53,296 nt of DNA. It comes from Anaerorudis cellulosivorans (lineage in GTDB: Bacteria; Bacteroidota; Bacteroidia; Bacteroidales; Dysgonomonadaceae). A program made the translations under genes and the position numbers. Location: assembly GCF_025943985.1 (NCBI RefSeq), contig NZ_JAPCWE010000019.1, positions 1 through 53,296 on the forward strand, written 5' to 3'. Shown in pieces: positions 43,871 to 52,955 of the stretch (the first letter of the stretch is position 1; every line of letters begins with the position of its first letter). A model generated the notes under the pieces. It saw only the letters and a list, made by a program, of their open reading frames with translations, was not told the DNA's origin and did no database searches.

Positions 43871-45199
43871 CTAAGGCAGTTCCATAATTTTTATTTCAGA
43901 AGCATCATGCAGGAACTGAGCATACTGTACTTTCCCTTTATATTGTATCCTTTCAAACAATTCGAAACCCATACGGCTGTTGTGGTAAGGGCATTTCCAT
44001 AGATCGGCTTTCGGTCGTCTCCTGTCGGGAGTGCCGTCAGGTAAAAGGCCGCCGAACCATTCTCCATATTCGTAATCGATCAGATGAGCCTTTATCCAAT
44101 TCCATGTTTTAATACAAGCATTCAGATATATTGGCTCACAAGTTATTTGCCAAGCATTAAAGAAAGCAACCACCGATTCTGCCTGTGGCCACCATTCGAT
44201 TCCACCTCTGATTTCTCCCTCTGCTCTCTCGTAAAGCAGATAACCTTCAGGCATCCATCCTTCTTTCATCTGCTTATCAACCAAATGAATGGCTACCGAT
44301 TTGATCTCTTCGATCAGAAAGGTATCTTTTAAGACCATAGCTGCTTCATATATCAGCCACGAAAGTTCCATATCGTGCCCGTAAGAGTCGATCTCTTCCA
44401 GATTTTTCCAATCCATGGTCAGAAAAAGCCGCTGATGCCATCGTTGTCGGTCGATTATCTTATCGAGAAAAATATCGACCAAATTCCTCAGTTGTTCCTT
44501 CAAACCGGCATCGGGCCAAGCCCGATAAAGCAGCGTATAAGCTTCAAGCACATGCAAATGGGTGTTCATGGTTTTTGGGGCAATACCCTTACCATCATAA
44601 CCATAGCGCATCGGGGGCTGCCAATCGCGCGTAAACGATTCGACGTAACCACCGTTGACCGGATCGTAAGCATGTTCCTCCAGGGTATGATAAAGGGCAA
44701 TTGCCTGACGCAAGCTTTCCTCGTTGCCGGTTGCACGATAATGCTGAGCTAAAGCATAAATTCCAAAAGCAATGCCGTAAGTCTGCTTATCCATCATTTT
44801 CACTGTACCATCCGACCGGAGGATCCAATAGGTGCCGCCGTATTCGGGATCAATGAAATATTTCATGAAATAATCCTGAGCTCGATTGGCCATTTGCCTA
44901 TCATTCTCATTTCTGAATAACTCATAAGCCTTGGAAAATGTCCAAAGAATGCGGGCATTCAAAACGCTACCTTTGGGGGCATCGAGAAGTGGAGTGCCAT
45001 CATTTAAAAGGGTTCCGTAAAATCCCCCTCGGGGATCGGGCGCATTCTTTCCCCAAAAGGAAAGAATATTTTCCCTTACATCCTTTGTCGTTTCTTGCAC
45101 CAAGGAAAACACTTTCTCGTCGGAAGAGAGCTGTGCCGCAATAGAAGAAAACCCTTGAATAGCAGCTGTCATCATGAAGGCAAGTAAAATCTTTTTCAT
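43871..45199 (-). CDS. Exported AGE-family epimerase/isomerase
   Basis: A 442-residue alpha/alpha-barrel protein of the N-acylglucosamine 2-epimerase superfamily, with an N-terminal signal peptide (MKKILLAFMMTAAIQGFSSIAAQ). Motifs include GGFYGTLLNDGTPL, EYGGTYWILRSDGT, TMNTHLHVLEAYTLLYR with the expected catalytic His, GHDMELSWLIYEAA and WWPQAESVVAFFNAWQ. These fit cellobiose 2-epimerase or mannose isomerase-type enzymes. The exported location is unusual for a monosaccharide enzyme and favours an oligosaccharide substrate. About 30 residues extend past the usual end, and a gene remnant follows the stop in frame. Confidence 0.82.
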   Translation of the reverse strand: MKKILLAFMMTAAIQGFSSIAAQLSSDEKVFSLVQETTKDVRENILSFWGKNAPDPRGGFYGTLLNDGTPLLDAPKGSVLNARILWTFSKAYELFRNENDRQMANRAQDYFMKYFIDPEYGGTYWILRSDGTVKMMDKQTYGIAFGIYALAQHYRATGNEESLRQAIALYHTLEEHAYDPVNGGYVESFTRDWQPPMRYGYDGKGIAPKTMNTHLHVLEAYTLLYRAWPDAGLKEQLRNLVDIFLDKIIDRQRWHQRLFLTMDWKNLEEIDSYGHDMELSWLIYEAAMVLKDTFLIEEIKSVAIHLVDKQMKEGWMPEGYLLYERAEGEIRGGIEWWPQAESVVAFFNAWQITCEPIYLNACIKTWNWIKAHLIDYEYGEWFGGLLPDGTPDRRRPKADLWKCPYHNSRMGFELFERIQYKGKVQYAQFLHDASEIKIMELP

Positions 45200-45205
45200 C
45201 GTCCA

Positions 45206-46765
45206 CTATTTTTCTTCCGCCAACTGACGGGCTGCCAAAACCAGAAACATATAATGAGAAGATCCGCCACCCATCACATATTCTACTTGTTGCCACAAAA
45301 AAGGAAACTCGAGTAGTTCGGGAAAATCGGGACGAATCAAAGCCGTTCCGGAAACAACACCTCCGGGAATATACGACCAATCAGCACGATTAAATCCATA
45401 AGCCACTGTTGCCGAACGTGTTCCCACACCGGAAGCAAAAGAGGAGGTATTCTCTCCCGGATGGCAACCCAATACAAAATTCAGGGCATCGTATATGTAC
45501 TCCGGACCAAAAATATCGGGATAAGAAGCATGAAGAAAATAATGACGGAATCCGAACGACTGAATATCCCATCCTGCTCCCCAAATATAGGGACGATAAG
45601 GAACCCCGTAAGGGGTCTTGGAAGATTGTTCCTTTATTTTAGCTCCCAATCCTTCCATTGCCTTCCGTATGGCTTGAGAAAAATCAGGCCGGTTCATCTT
45701 CTTTTCAGCTCTTCCAATAAACCAACCCACATCTTCTATATGATGAAGGATAAAATCTTTTTCGGAAAGAAGATGGTTGCTGTATTTTTCTTCCCCCGTC
45801 GTTAAATACAATTCCGTGGCTGCCTGTATCTTGGCAGAACGGGAACGTGGATTTACTTCCGTTTCTTCATACAACTCCCTCGCACAGGCCAGTGCCTGCA
45901 CGCTCAACGTATCGTTGAAACCTTTTAGCACGCGCGATGCCGCAGCCAACTCGGCCGCAGTGCCAAGCTCACGGGATGGGTTGTTTTCCGTAAATACCCA
46001 ACGATCATCTTTATTACCGACGACATTATCGGTCATCGCAGCCGCATCACCCAACATGACATACTGCCGAAGATCATTGCAAATGATCCCTCGATAAAGC
46101 CGACCCAATGACCGATATGCCCCGACGACTGAAAGAACGCCGTGCTCAACCTGCTGAAGCAAGTCGGGCTTCCCGTCCGGCTGATGGATTTCCGTCACCC
46201 GCTCATGTTGATCGATAGTGGTTACATCGTAATTTACCTTGAAATTCTCACAGGCAAGCGATAAAATATAAGCTTCTCCTGCCTGCGACTCTACCCGAAG
46301 ATCAAAATCCCCGGCATCGTGCCACCCACCGATGTTCAAGCCGGGAACCACATCGCCGGAATGATATTTCGTTAAAGTGGAAGGCCCTTGAACATAACCG
46401 TCGATATGATTAAAATCGACCGGTGCCATACGCGCATCATCCTTGTGGCAGCAATCGTGCCACACCCTGTATTTTTCGTTCACCCGCATATGGCACATCT
46501 GAACGGGCAGAAAATACTCCAGTACCGGCTGCCAAACTCCGCGATCATATACCTCCTTCGCTATGCGAAAAATAGAAGAAGACGATTCTCCATAACAAAT
46601 GCGGTAAAGTCCTTCTTCCCTTACTTGCGAAAAATCGAACTTAAGATAATGATATCGTAGAAACTCTCCCCATTCCGATCCTTTACTTGAGAAAACCTCT
46701 TTTTCCCCTTCAGGCGTAATACGATAGAGGGTCGGGGTATATCTTTTCGTATCCCTTTTATCCAA
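45206..46765 (-). CDS. GH9 gene, C-terminal frame (catalytic)
   Basis: The remaining 519 codons, opening at a TTG that is an internal leucine codon of the full gene. It holds the Ig-like domain (to about 70) and the (alpha/alpha)6 barrel. The nucleophile/base aspartates sit in GGWHDAGDFD at 147-155, and PFLWQQVEYVMGGGSSHYMF near the end carries the expected acid glutamate. GH9 enzymes cut beta-1,4-glucans and related chains. Without the first frame it lacks a signal peptide. Confidence 0.7.
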   Translation of the reverse strand: MDKRDTKRYTPTLYRITPEGEKEVFSSKGSEWGEFLRYHYLKFDFSQVREEGLYRICYGESSSSIFRIAKEVYDRGVWQPVLEYFLPVQMCHMRVNEKYRVWHDCCHKDDARMAPVDFNHIDGYVQGPSTLTKYHSGDVVPGLNIGGWHDAGDFDLRVESQAGEAYILSLACENFKVNYDVTTIDQHERVTEIHQPDGKPDLLQQVEHGVLSVVGAYRSLGRLYRGIICNDLRQYVMLGDAAAMTDNVVGNKDDRWVFTENNPSRELGTAAELAAASRVLKGFNDTLSVQALACARELYEETEVNPRSRSAKIQAATELYLTTGEEKYSNHLLSEKDFILHHIEDVGWFIGRAEKKMNRPDFSQAIRKAMEGLGAKIKEQSSKTPYGVPYRPYIWGAGWDIQSFGFRHYFLHASYPDIFGPEYIYDALNFVLGCHPGENTSSFASGVGTRSATVAYGFNRADWSYIPGGVVSGTALIRPDFPELLEFPFLWQQVEYVMGGGSSHYMFLVLAARQLAEEK

Positions 46766-46766
46766 C

Positions 46767-47729
46767 TCAATAACAGCTATCTTGGGGTTGTACGGGATGA
46801 TATCCCACCTGCGAGATTTGTACTACCGGAGCGTACAACCAATCCTCGACCACATTCGGCGTAATCACCCACCGAATGGCTGCCGTGGTTTTCCCGGCCG
46901 GAATCTCACTCCTGACCACAAACCAGCCGTTGTTGTGGTTCATGCGTCCGTCATACAGCTTCAATTCACTCCCTTTCGATTCGATCGTGAATCTGCTGTA
47001 AGGATCATCGGGACAAACAACCAGACGTTTCCCCACAGCATAAGGCTCGCAAACAATATCATCCGCAATGATAGGACTATATCCTCCTTCGCCTGCCAAC
47101 TGCCTCACAGAAGCTTTCCCTCCCGGATTGAAATCTCCGCGATAGGGAAAATTGGACGGTTCGCTGCGCGTCGGCCCATTGGGCTGCCTGGGAAATATTC
47201 CCGCTTTATCATCCATTATCCAGGGTTTACCGAAAAGAGCACCGGGGAAAAGTTCGAGATTGAAACCCACCTTCCCCAAAAACTTCTCCGGTATCGGACG
47301 ATCCAGATCGACCGTGATGACCACCGACGGACCTTCTCCTTTCACGGTAACGGTGTAATTAAACACCATATCGGGATAAATCATAGGATTGAAACCAGTC
47401 AGGTGTCTGGAGGAATCCGGATAACTAAGGTGTACGGTAAGGGTGTTTTTATCCTCGTTTACCTGCCGATCCCTTTGCTTAGGAACAGGTTGCCACTGCC
47501 CCGGCGTCGACTCCAAACGGATATCCCCATTGGTTGCCAAACGTTTGCCGTGCATAATGAGCGATATCCCTCCCTGATGACCTTCGGGATAAATATCGTC
47601 ATAGGCCATCACGTTGACTCCCTTATTTTCAAAATAACCTCCTGTGTTTAATCGAAATTCTTGGGAGTAAACAGTATTCGAATGACCTATCAATGCAACC
47701 AAAAACAACAGACACATTAATTTTTTCAT
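46767..47729 (-). CDS. GH9 gene, N-terminal frame
   Basis: The first 320 codons of the broken GH9 gene. The signal peptide is MKKLMCLLFLVALIGHSNTVYS. The following beta-rich region (YFENKGVNVMAYDDIYPEGHQGG; MVFNYTVTVKGEGPSVVITVDLDRPIPEKFLGKVGFNLELFPGALFGKPW) resembles the N-terminal module of large Bacteroidota GH9 enzymes. The last four residues before the stop (QDSCY) are out-of-frame. Its ATG overlaps the beta-helix gene stop by four bases. Confidence 0.7.
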   Translation of the reverse strand: MKKLMCLLFLVALIGHSNTVYSQEFRLNTGGYFENKGVNVMAYDDIYPEGHQGGISLIMHGKRLATNGDIRLESTPGQWQPVPKQRDRQVNEDKNTLTVHLSYPDSSRHLTGFNPMIYPDMVFNYTVTVKGEGPSVVITVDLDRPIPEKFLGKVGFNLELFPGALFGKPWIMDDKAGIFPRQPNGPTRSEPSNFPYRGDFNPGGKASVRQLAGEGGYSPIIADDIVCEPYAVGKRLVVCPDDPYSRFTIESKGSELKLYDGRMNHNNGWFVVRSEIPAGKTTAAIRWVITPNVVEDWLYAPVVQISQVGYHPVQPQDSCY

Positions 47730-49150
47730 CGCTTTGACAGTTTATTTATTTGAATAGGTTCGAAAGCGCCAAACCAAGGCGAAGGTGCATATTTCCATTT
47801 TCTTCCTGACAACTTCACTTCAGGTAGTTGTTCGGGCACAAAATCGAATTTCAATTCATTTCGATAAAGGGGCGCACCTATTTGATTGTTCGGCGGCAAG
47901 TATTCATATACATGTACGCCAAACTGACCCACGCGGCTGGGCCGATTCTTCGCACATTCAAACAAATTCTCTTCCGCTATAAAATTTCGCTCTTTTAATG
48001 CCCATTTTACTTCAGAAGGGGGAAAGGTAAACCCCATCTCATAATCCCAGCCTTTATCGCATATATTGCGATAGATGAATACCTCCCTAAAATTTTGGGA
48101 AAGAACGTCGATACTTCCCACCCCACCACTAAAAACCTGAGGCGATCCACAAGAATAAAAGGTATTATTGTAAATGTGAATATCGGAACGCAAAAGATTA
48201 TTGCCCCACATTCCAAAAAGAACCCCTGCCCCCGTAATATGATGGATCAAATTGTGATGGAACCTCACATTCCGAAGTTCTGAATCCTTACCCTCGACGC
48301 TTATAGCGATACCCCACATGGTATGATAAGCGGTATTCGAATAAAATTCGATATCTTCCAGCAGTCCGAACCAGGCATCCACATAATAAGCTTGTCGAGG
48401 GATATCATGAACAAGATTGTGATGAATAACCCCATGCCTACTCACTTCTTTGCAATCGATTCCTTCCTTAAAACAATCGTGGATATGATTATTGGCTACT
48501 TCAAAATATCTGGCTCCACAAAGGGACAATGCCTCATGAGGAGCCTCTCCTCCTTTTCTTTGACCGGGCACAAAATACAGGTCGCTATTGTCATTGGCAC
48601 CGGTAATTTCGCATCCGCTTACCACCACGGAATCACAATACCACAATCCGATTCCGGAATTATGGGAATGATGAGATTTACACCCCATCAATTCTATTTT
48701 TTTGCAATCAGGTCCACGGACAATAAAGCCGGCAGCATTGGAATTGTGAACCTCTATATTTTCAAACCGTAGATAATTCACTTTCTCAATTTGAAAAACT
48801 CCTTCCGTTAAACTACTGAATTGTACCGAATCTCCGTTTCGAAATACTTTTTTTATCTGTTCTCCATCGAAAACAACAGATTCGTTGGGGGCACCACGAT
48901 AAACAATCCATTTTCCTGGTTCTCCTGAACGAACTGGCCGAAACTGCTTTTCCAGTTGATAATCTCCTCCCCAAATAGTGATAGTATCGCCGGGCATGGC
49001 TATTTCAGAAGCTTTAAAAATAGTTCGGAAAGGCAATTTGCAGGAACCAAAATTGTTGTCATTCCCAGATAATCTTACAAAGTATTCCTTTGCCTCGAGA
49101 AAGAATGAGAAAATCACGCAAACCAACGAAAGGGTAATAAGTTTTTTCAT
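47726..49150 (-). CDS. Exported right-handed beta-helix protein
   Basis: A 474-residue protein with signal peptide MKKLITLSLVCVIFSFFLEA. EYFVRLSGNDNNFGSCKLPFRTIFKASEIAMPGDTITIWGGDY is the usual opening of exported pectate-lyase-like helices (DUF1565 type), followed by many short rungs such as EVHNSNAAGFIVRG, NSGIGLWYCDSVVVSGCEI and NHIHDCFKEGIDC. Such folds are found in polysaccharide lyases and in GH28-like enzymes; no catalytic set is certain here. It overlaps the GH9 gene by ATGA and starts 11 bases after rhamnulose-1-phosphate aldolase ends. Confidence 0.82.
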   Translation of the reverse strand: MKKLITLSLVCVIFSFFLEAKEYFVRLSGNDNNFGSCKLPFRTIFKASEIAMPGDTITIWGGDYQLEKQFRPVRSGEPGKWIVYRGAPNESVVFDGEQIKKVFRNGDSVQFSSLTEGVFQIEKVNYLRFENIEVHNSNAAGFIVRGPDCKKIELMGCKSHHSHNSGIGLWYCDSVVVSGCEITGANDNSDLYFVPGQRKGGEAPHEALSLCGARYFEVANNHIHDCFKEGIDCKEVSRHGVIHHNLVHDIPRQAYYVDAWFGLLEDIEFYSNTAYHTMWGIAISVEGKDSELRNVRFHHNLIHHITGAGVLFGMWGNNLLRSDIHIYNNTFYSCGSPQVFSGGVGSIDVLSQNFREVFIYRNICDKGWDYEMGFTFPPSEVKWALKERNFIAEENLFECAKNRPSRVGQFGVHVYEYLPPNNQIGAPLYRNELKFDFVPEQLPEVKLSGRKWKYAPSPWFGAFEPIQINKLSKR

Positions 49151-49161
49151 GAGAATGATAT

Positions 49162-49968
49162 TTAATCCAATAACGATTTATTCACCGGACAATTAAAATT
49201 AAGAGCTATTGCCAATAATTGTTCGTCGCTCAACGTTTGTTGAAAGCCTCCGACAGCCCGCACACAAAGACAAATTTCAGCCGCTTTTTCCACCACCTCA
49301 ATTCGTCCAAATGCCTCGTCGAGATCGCAGCCACCACTGCAAATACCATGATATTGCCATACTGCCAAATTTCTTCGCCCCATCGCATCCGCCGTAGCTT
49401 TGGCTATATCCATACTCCCTGCCATCATCCAGGGTAAAAATTCCACTCCCTCTGGGAAAGCTACAATACATTCGGCATGACTTTGCCACAATAATTTTGT
49501 TAATGTACGAGTATCCAGGTTCGCTACTGCATAGCTCAAAGCGATGATATGAGTGGGATGAGTATGAATAAAAGCAAACATCTGATTGTTCGATTTTATC
49601 TTCATCCGACAATGAGACATCAAGTGGGAAGGAAGCTCGGAGGTCGGCGCACCTTGAGGCTCATATCCCCAAAGCAAACGATACGATTTCCCTTTTTTAT
49701 CGAGTTCTATCACACCAAGATTTTTTTGAGGGGATATCTCGATATTCCTCAAATGACAACCGGTTCCTGTAACCAAAAATCTTTCCCCTCCAATTTCAGG
49801 CAGGGAAAGAGATAAATTCAGCCACTCGCTTTTGGGTTGACAATCATCAAAATAAGGATAAAACTCCGGTTTTAAACGCACACTAATATTCCCTCCATTC
49901 GATTCGGCCCAACCCAAACGAGCCATGTTCCCACTGATTCTTTTTACCTCTTCTACTAATTCTCGCAT
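49162..49968 (-). CDS. rhaD: Rhamnulose-1-phosphate aldolase
   Basis: A 268-residue zinc class II aldolase that splits L-rhamnulose-1-phosphate into dihydroxyacetone phosphate and L-lactaldehyde. GWAESNGGNISVRL opens the fold, Glu111 aligns with the catalytic Glu of E. coli RhaD, and the zinc ligands are His135 and His137 (FIHTHPTH) with a later His in WQYHGICSGG. It is the only clearly cytoplasmic enzyme in this cluster and points to L-rhamnose among the released sugars. rhaB and rhaA are not in the window. A fuculose aldolase is less likely given the length. Confidence 0.88.
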   Translation of the reverse strand: MRELVEEVKRISGNMARLGWAESNGGNISVRLKPEFYPYFDDCQPKSEWLNLSLSLPEIGGERFLVTGTGCHLRNIEISPQKNLGVIELDKKGKSYRLLWGYEPQGAPTSELPSHLMSHCRMKIKSNNQMFAFIHTHPTHIIALSYAVANLDTRTLTKLLWQSHAECIVAFPEGVEFLPWMMAGSMDIAKATADAMGRRNLAVWQYHGICSGGCDLDEAFGRIEVVEKAAEICLCVRAVGGFQQTLSDEQLLAIALNFNCPVNKSLLD

Positions 49969-50039
49969 GTTTATATCTTTTTAAAACGACGTGTTCATAA
50001 GATCTCTAAAAAGGAAGATACTTCAAGTTCTTTTCCTTA

Positions 50040-51380
50040 TTATTTTTCGAATTGAAAGCGGTCAATACGAAAAAAGTCCTCGCCCTCTCCACTAAAACGA
50101 AACCATAGTGCCCTGATCCCATCCACAGGTAATACGCTGCAAGTAAACGTCTGCCAATTTTTTAAATTGCAGCCACCGGGAACATCGATGGTTCCTATGG
50201 ATTGCCCCCAACTATTATCGATGGCGATATCAATTTTACCTGGATTTGCTCCTGAAGCAATCCGCATTTTTATTCGTTTAACTCCTTTTCGAAAATCGAG
50301 ATATTTATATCCTACACAATCCCCATTCCAAATCTTGCCCAGCTCTTCTTCAATTGGCGAAAATGTTTGGATGCGCACATTACCATATAAAAGGCATGCC
50401 TGTTCCGCTTCAATTTCATCTAACGGGTTTAAAGGCCCGCCTGCACCTTGTGAAGTCATTTCTACTTCGTTTATACTGCCGTCTTCATTAAAATAAACGG
50501 GCTCAATACAAGCTTTGCGCATGCTTTTACAACCATGAGTGGACCGATGATAAAAGACATACCATTTCCCTTTATATTCGACCAGGGAGCCATGATTATT
50601 CCAATTGCCGGGATCACAATGATCGTTATCTATTATTACACCTCCGTATTTATAGGGACCCATAGGAGAAGTACTCGTCGAATATCCTATGCAAGTGGGT
50701 CTTCCTGCGCGCCCCATATGAGCATAAACCAAATAATAAACCCCCTTTCGCTTGGTAAGAAAGGTTCCTTCATGAAAAAAATGTTCTTTCTCGGTAAGCA
50801 CATTTTCTTTCACCGAGGAAACGTCGATTTCTTTCATATTGGGCTTTAATTTGGCCATTTTCAGATTAAATTGACCCCACACATAATAACCTTGTCCGTC
50901 ATCATCCACAAAAACGGCAGGATCTATTTCGTGGTATTTCCCCACCTCGATGTTCGTTCCCTCGATAAACGGACCTGTTGGGGAATCAGAAATGGCGACC
51001 CCTTCCGTTAAGGTATTATTGGCCAAACAGTAATAAAGATAATATTTACCCTCTTTATACCAGCAATCGGGAGCATACAGCAAATCGTCGCTATAAGGAA
51101 CGGCATCGTGTTCACCTTTTGAAGAAAAACGATCTGGATATAATTTCCACTTTTTCATATCGTCGGAAACCAATATGTCGTAACGCCACGAACAATAATA
51201 AGCGGGACTTTCATCGCGCGAACCATAAACATATATTTTACCGTCCTTCCAAACTCTCGCTGTGGGATCAGCGATATAAACGCCAGGAGGTACGATAGGA
51301 TTTTGTGAAAAAATGCTACCACTCCATAAAATCAAAATGATCCATGTAAGAAAAAACTTTCCTTTGGTCAACGCAGGCAT
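50040..51380 (-). CDS. GH43 glycoside hydrolase with C-terminal CBM6-like domain
   Basis: A 446-residue exported enzyme (signal peptide to about residue 25). The GH43 five-bladed propeller (about 30-300) shows the catalytic Asp38 in IADPTARVW, the pKa-modulating Asp in KYHEIDPAVFVDDDGQGYYVWG and the acid Glu in HFFHEGTFLTKRKGVYYLVYA. Residues about 318-446 form a CBM6-like jelly roll (IEAEQACLLYGNV...WFRFSGEGEDFFRIDRFQFEK). GH43 members act on arabinans, xylans or galactans, as alpha-L-arabinofuranosidases or beta-xylosidases. 27 bases separate it from GH29. Confidence 0.9.
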   Translation of the reverse strand: MPALTKGKFFLTWIILILWSGSIFSQNPIVPPGVYIADPTARVWKDGKIYVYGSRDESPAYYCSWRYDILVSDDMKKWKLYPDRFSSKGEHDAVPYSDDLLYAPDCWYKEGKYYLYYCLANNTLTEGVAISDSPTGPFIEGTNIEVGKYHEIDPAVFVDDDGQGYYVWGQFNLKMAKLKPNMKEIDVSSVKENVLTEKEHFFHEGTFLTKRKGVYYLVYAHMGRAGRPTCIGYSTSTSPMGPYKYGGVIIDNDHCDPGNWNNHGSLVEYKGKWYVFYHRSTHGCKSMRKACIEPVYFNEDGSINEVEMTSQGAGGPLNPLDEIEAEQACLLYGNVRIQTFSPIEEELGKIWNGDCVGYKYLDFRKGVKRIKMRIASGANPGKIDIAIDNSWGQSIGTIDVPGGCNLKNWQTFTCSVLPVDGIRALWFRFSGEGEDFFRIDRFQFEK

Positions 51381-51407
51381 TTTGAATGATTAAATATTTA
51401 ATTCTTC

Positions 51408-52787
51408 TTATTGAGCTCCGTTTTCAATCTTAAAAACCCACGCATAATTACTGGGATTGGTTTGCGGTGTCAAAACCGGTGGCGTAATGATAAAGGTATT
51501 CCCCGATTTTTTCGATTTCACCTTGCCTTCGAAGCCAAGAAGAGAAACCTTACCACCAGTTTTTATTCCTTTTATGACCAACGGTTCTTTCGGAAATTCA
51601 GTACAAAGTACATACAAGTGATTCCCTTTTTTAGTGAAATATACATTTTCGGTATTATTATTTACCGAGCCTTCCCATTTGCGGGTCCCGTAAATTGCAT
51701 CGCCATTCACCTCAAGCCATTTACCAATATCGAACAGACGTTCCTGCTGAATCACCGGGATAAGCCCATCGACAGTAGGGCCGATATCGAGCAGCAGATT
51801 ACCACCCCCAGCCACTTTTTCTATGAGTAAGTCTACCAGAGCATCCGATGTCATATAATTGTCCAAATCCTCTATCTGGTTATAACCGAAGGAAGTCCCG
51901 ATCCCCCGACATTCTTCCCAGGGATGTTTAATTTCACTTCCACCTTCCCGGTCATGAACCAAATTATATTCTGTGGTAAAATAGCCACCGTGCACCCCTC
52001 GCGTTTCTTTCCCCCAACGATCATTCACCGCCACACGATCCTTTACCGGCGATTCGTTATACAACCAGGCCAGGAACTCGGTACTTTTCCACTTTTCACT
52101 GGGATAATCCCATTCACCGTCTGTCCAGAAAATATCCGGTTGATATCGCAAAACCAAATCTTTCATCTGTGGGATCATGTGTTCATCCACATATTTTTCG
52201 AGATTCTCGTGATACAGCGGATTATACCATTCATAAAGCGAATAGTAAAAACCCATATGAAGCCCTGCTTCTTTTATGGCATTAGTCAGTTCCCCGCAAA
52301 GATCACGGTGGGGACCGATGTCCATACTGTTCCAATTCCAACTTTGCTCACTAGGCCAAAGAGTAAAGCCTTCGTGATGTTTCGAAGTAAGTACTATGTA
52401 TTTGGCCCCTGCCTTTTTGATAACATCGGCCCAACGCACAGGATCAAAATGCGGCGTTTTCCACATCGGAGCAAAATCCTGGTATTGAAAATCCTCTCCA
52501 TACCTTTTATTATGGTAATCGCGGAATAGTTTGCCTGCCGGACTATCTTCGTTAATGCGCCACCAATACCATTCGGCATACTTGGCATAAATCCCGATAT
52601 CGGCATCAGCCGGCGCCCAAGCCGGAACAGAATAAACTCCCCAATGAATAAAAATACCCAGCTTTGCATCTTCGAACCATTGGGGCACTGGCCTACTGTC
52701 GATAGATTCCCAAGTAGGCTGGTATTGTTGTGCATTTACCTGCAAATAAAAAAATAAAATCAGGCCAAAAAGAAAGAATCGTTTCAT
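51408..52787 (-). CDS. GH29 alpha-L-fucosidase
   Basis: A 459-residue exported enzyme (signal peptide MKRFFLFGLILFFYLQVNA). PQWFEDAKLGIFIHWGVYSVPAW, KYIVLTSKHHEGFTLWPS and GGNLLLDIGPTVDG are GH29 landmarks, and the nucleophile is Asp223 in DIFWTDGEWDYP. It removes alpha-L-fucosyl residues from oligosaccharides or pectic or xyloglucan side chains. A C-terminal beta domain (about 375-459) follows. It is downstream of the GH140-like gene and upstream of GH43. Confidence 0.95.
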   Translation of the reverse strand: MKRFFLFGLILFFYLQVNAQQYQPTWESIDSRPVPQWFEDAKLGIFIHWGVYSVPAWAPADADIGIYAKYAEWYWWRINEDSPAGKLFRDYHNKRYGEDFQYQDFAPMWKTPHFDPVRWADVIKKAGAKYIVLTSKHHEGFTLWPSEQSWNWNSMDIGPHRDLCGELTNAIKEAGLHMGFYYSLYEWYNPLYHENLEKYVDEHMIPQMKDLVLRYQPDIFWTDGEWDYPSEKWKSTEFLAWLYNESPVKDRVAVNDRWGKETRGVHGGYFTTEYNLVHDREGGSEIKHPWEECRGIGTSFGYNQIEDLDNYMTSDALVDLLIEKVAGGGNLLLDIGPTVDGLIPVIQQERLFDIGKWLEVNGDAIYGTRKWEGSVNNNTENVYFTKKGNHLYVLCTEFPKEPLVIKGIKTGGKVSLLGFEGKVKSKKSGNTFIITPPVLTPQTNPSNYAWVFKIENGAQ

Positions 52788-52955
52788 TTTAACTGGTTTT
52801 TATTGATTACATTAATATCCCATTGATTCTTTTAAACCGATCATATATCGGCACGAAGTAAAAAAACTACTTACTCTTTTTCGATTCAACTTGCTCAAAA
52901 TATTTTTTGAATCACTCCCTTCCCGATATAAATTAATGGCTTTTTCTCGAATAAA

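Larger units (their letters stand above)
45206..47729 (-). pseudogene. GH9 glycoside hydrolase, broken by a frameshift
   Basis: Two abutting frames are one gene. The first (47729-46767) ends VVQISQVGYHPVQP, the classic opening of a GH9 Ig-like domain, then runs into a stop. The second frame, entered at the CCCC run at 46787-46784 (coding strand), continues perfectly: PKIAVIELDKRDTKRY. Dropping one C restores an uninterrupted protein of about 840 residues. The parts are signal peptide, an N-terminal beta domain of about 290 residues, the Ig-like domain and the GH9 barrel with GGWHDAGDFD. The gene is either a recent pseudogene or carries a sequencing error in the C run. Confidence 0.85.

Noticed and set aside
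46782-47651. 289-codon plus-strand frame over the GH9 gene
   Set aside because: Antisense shadow of a GC-richer coding stretch; it has no recognisable domain and the other strand matches GH9.
52838-52852. CCGAT/ATCGG hairpin between GH29 and the GH140-like gene
   Set aside because: Five pairs without a T run; could be chance.
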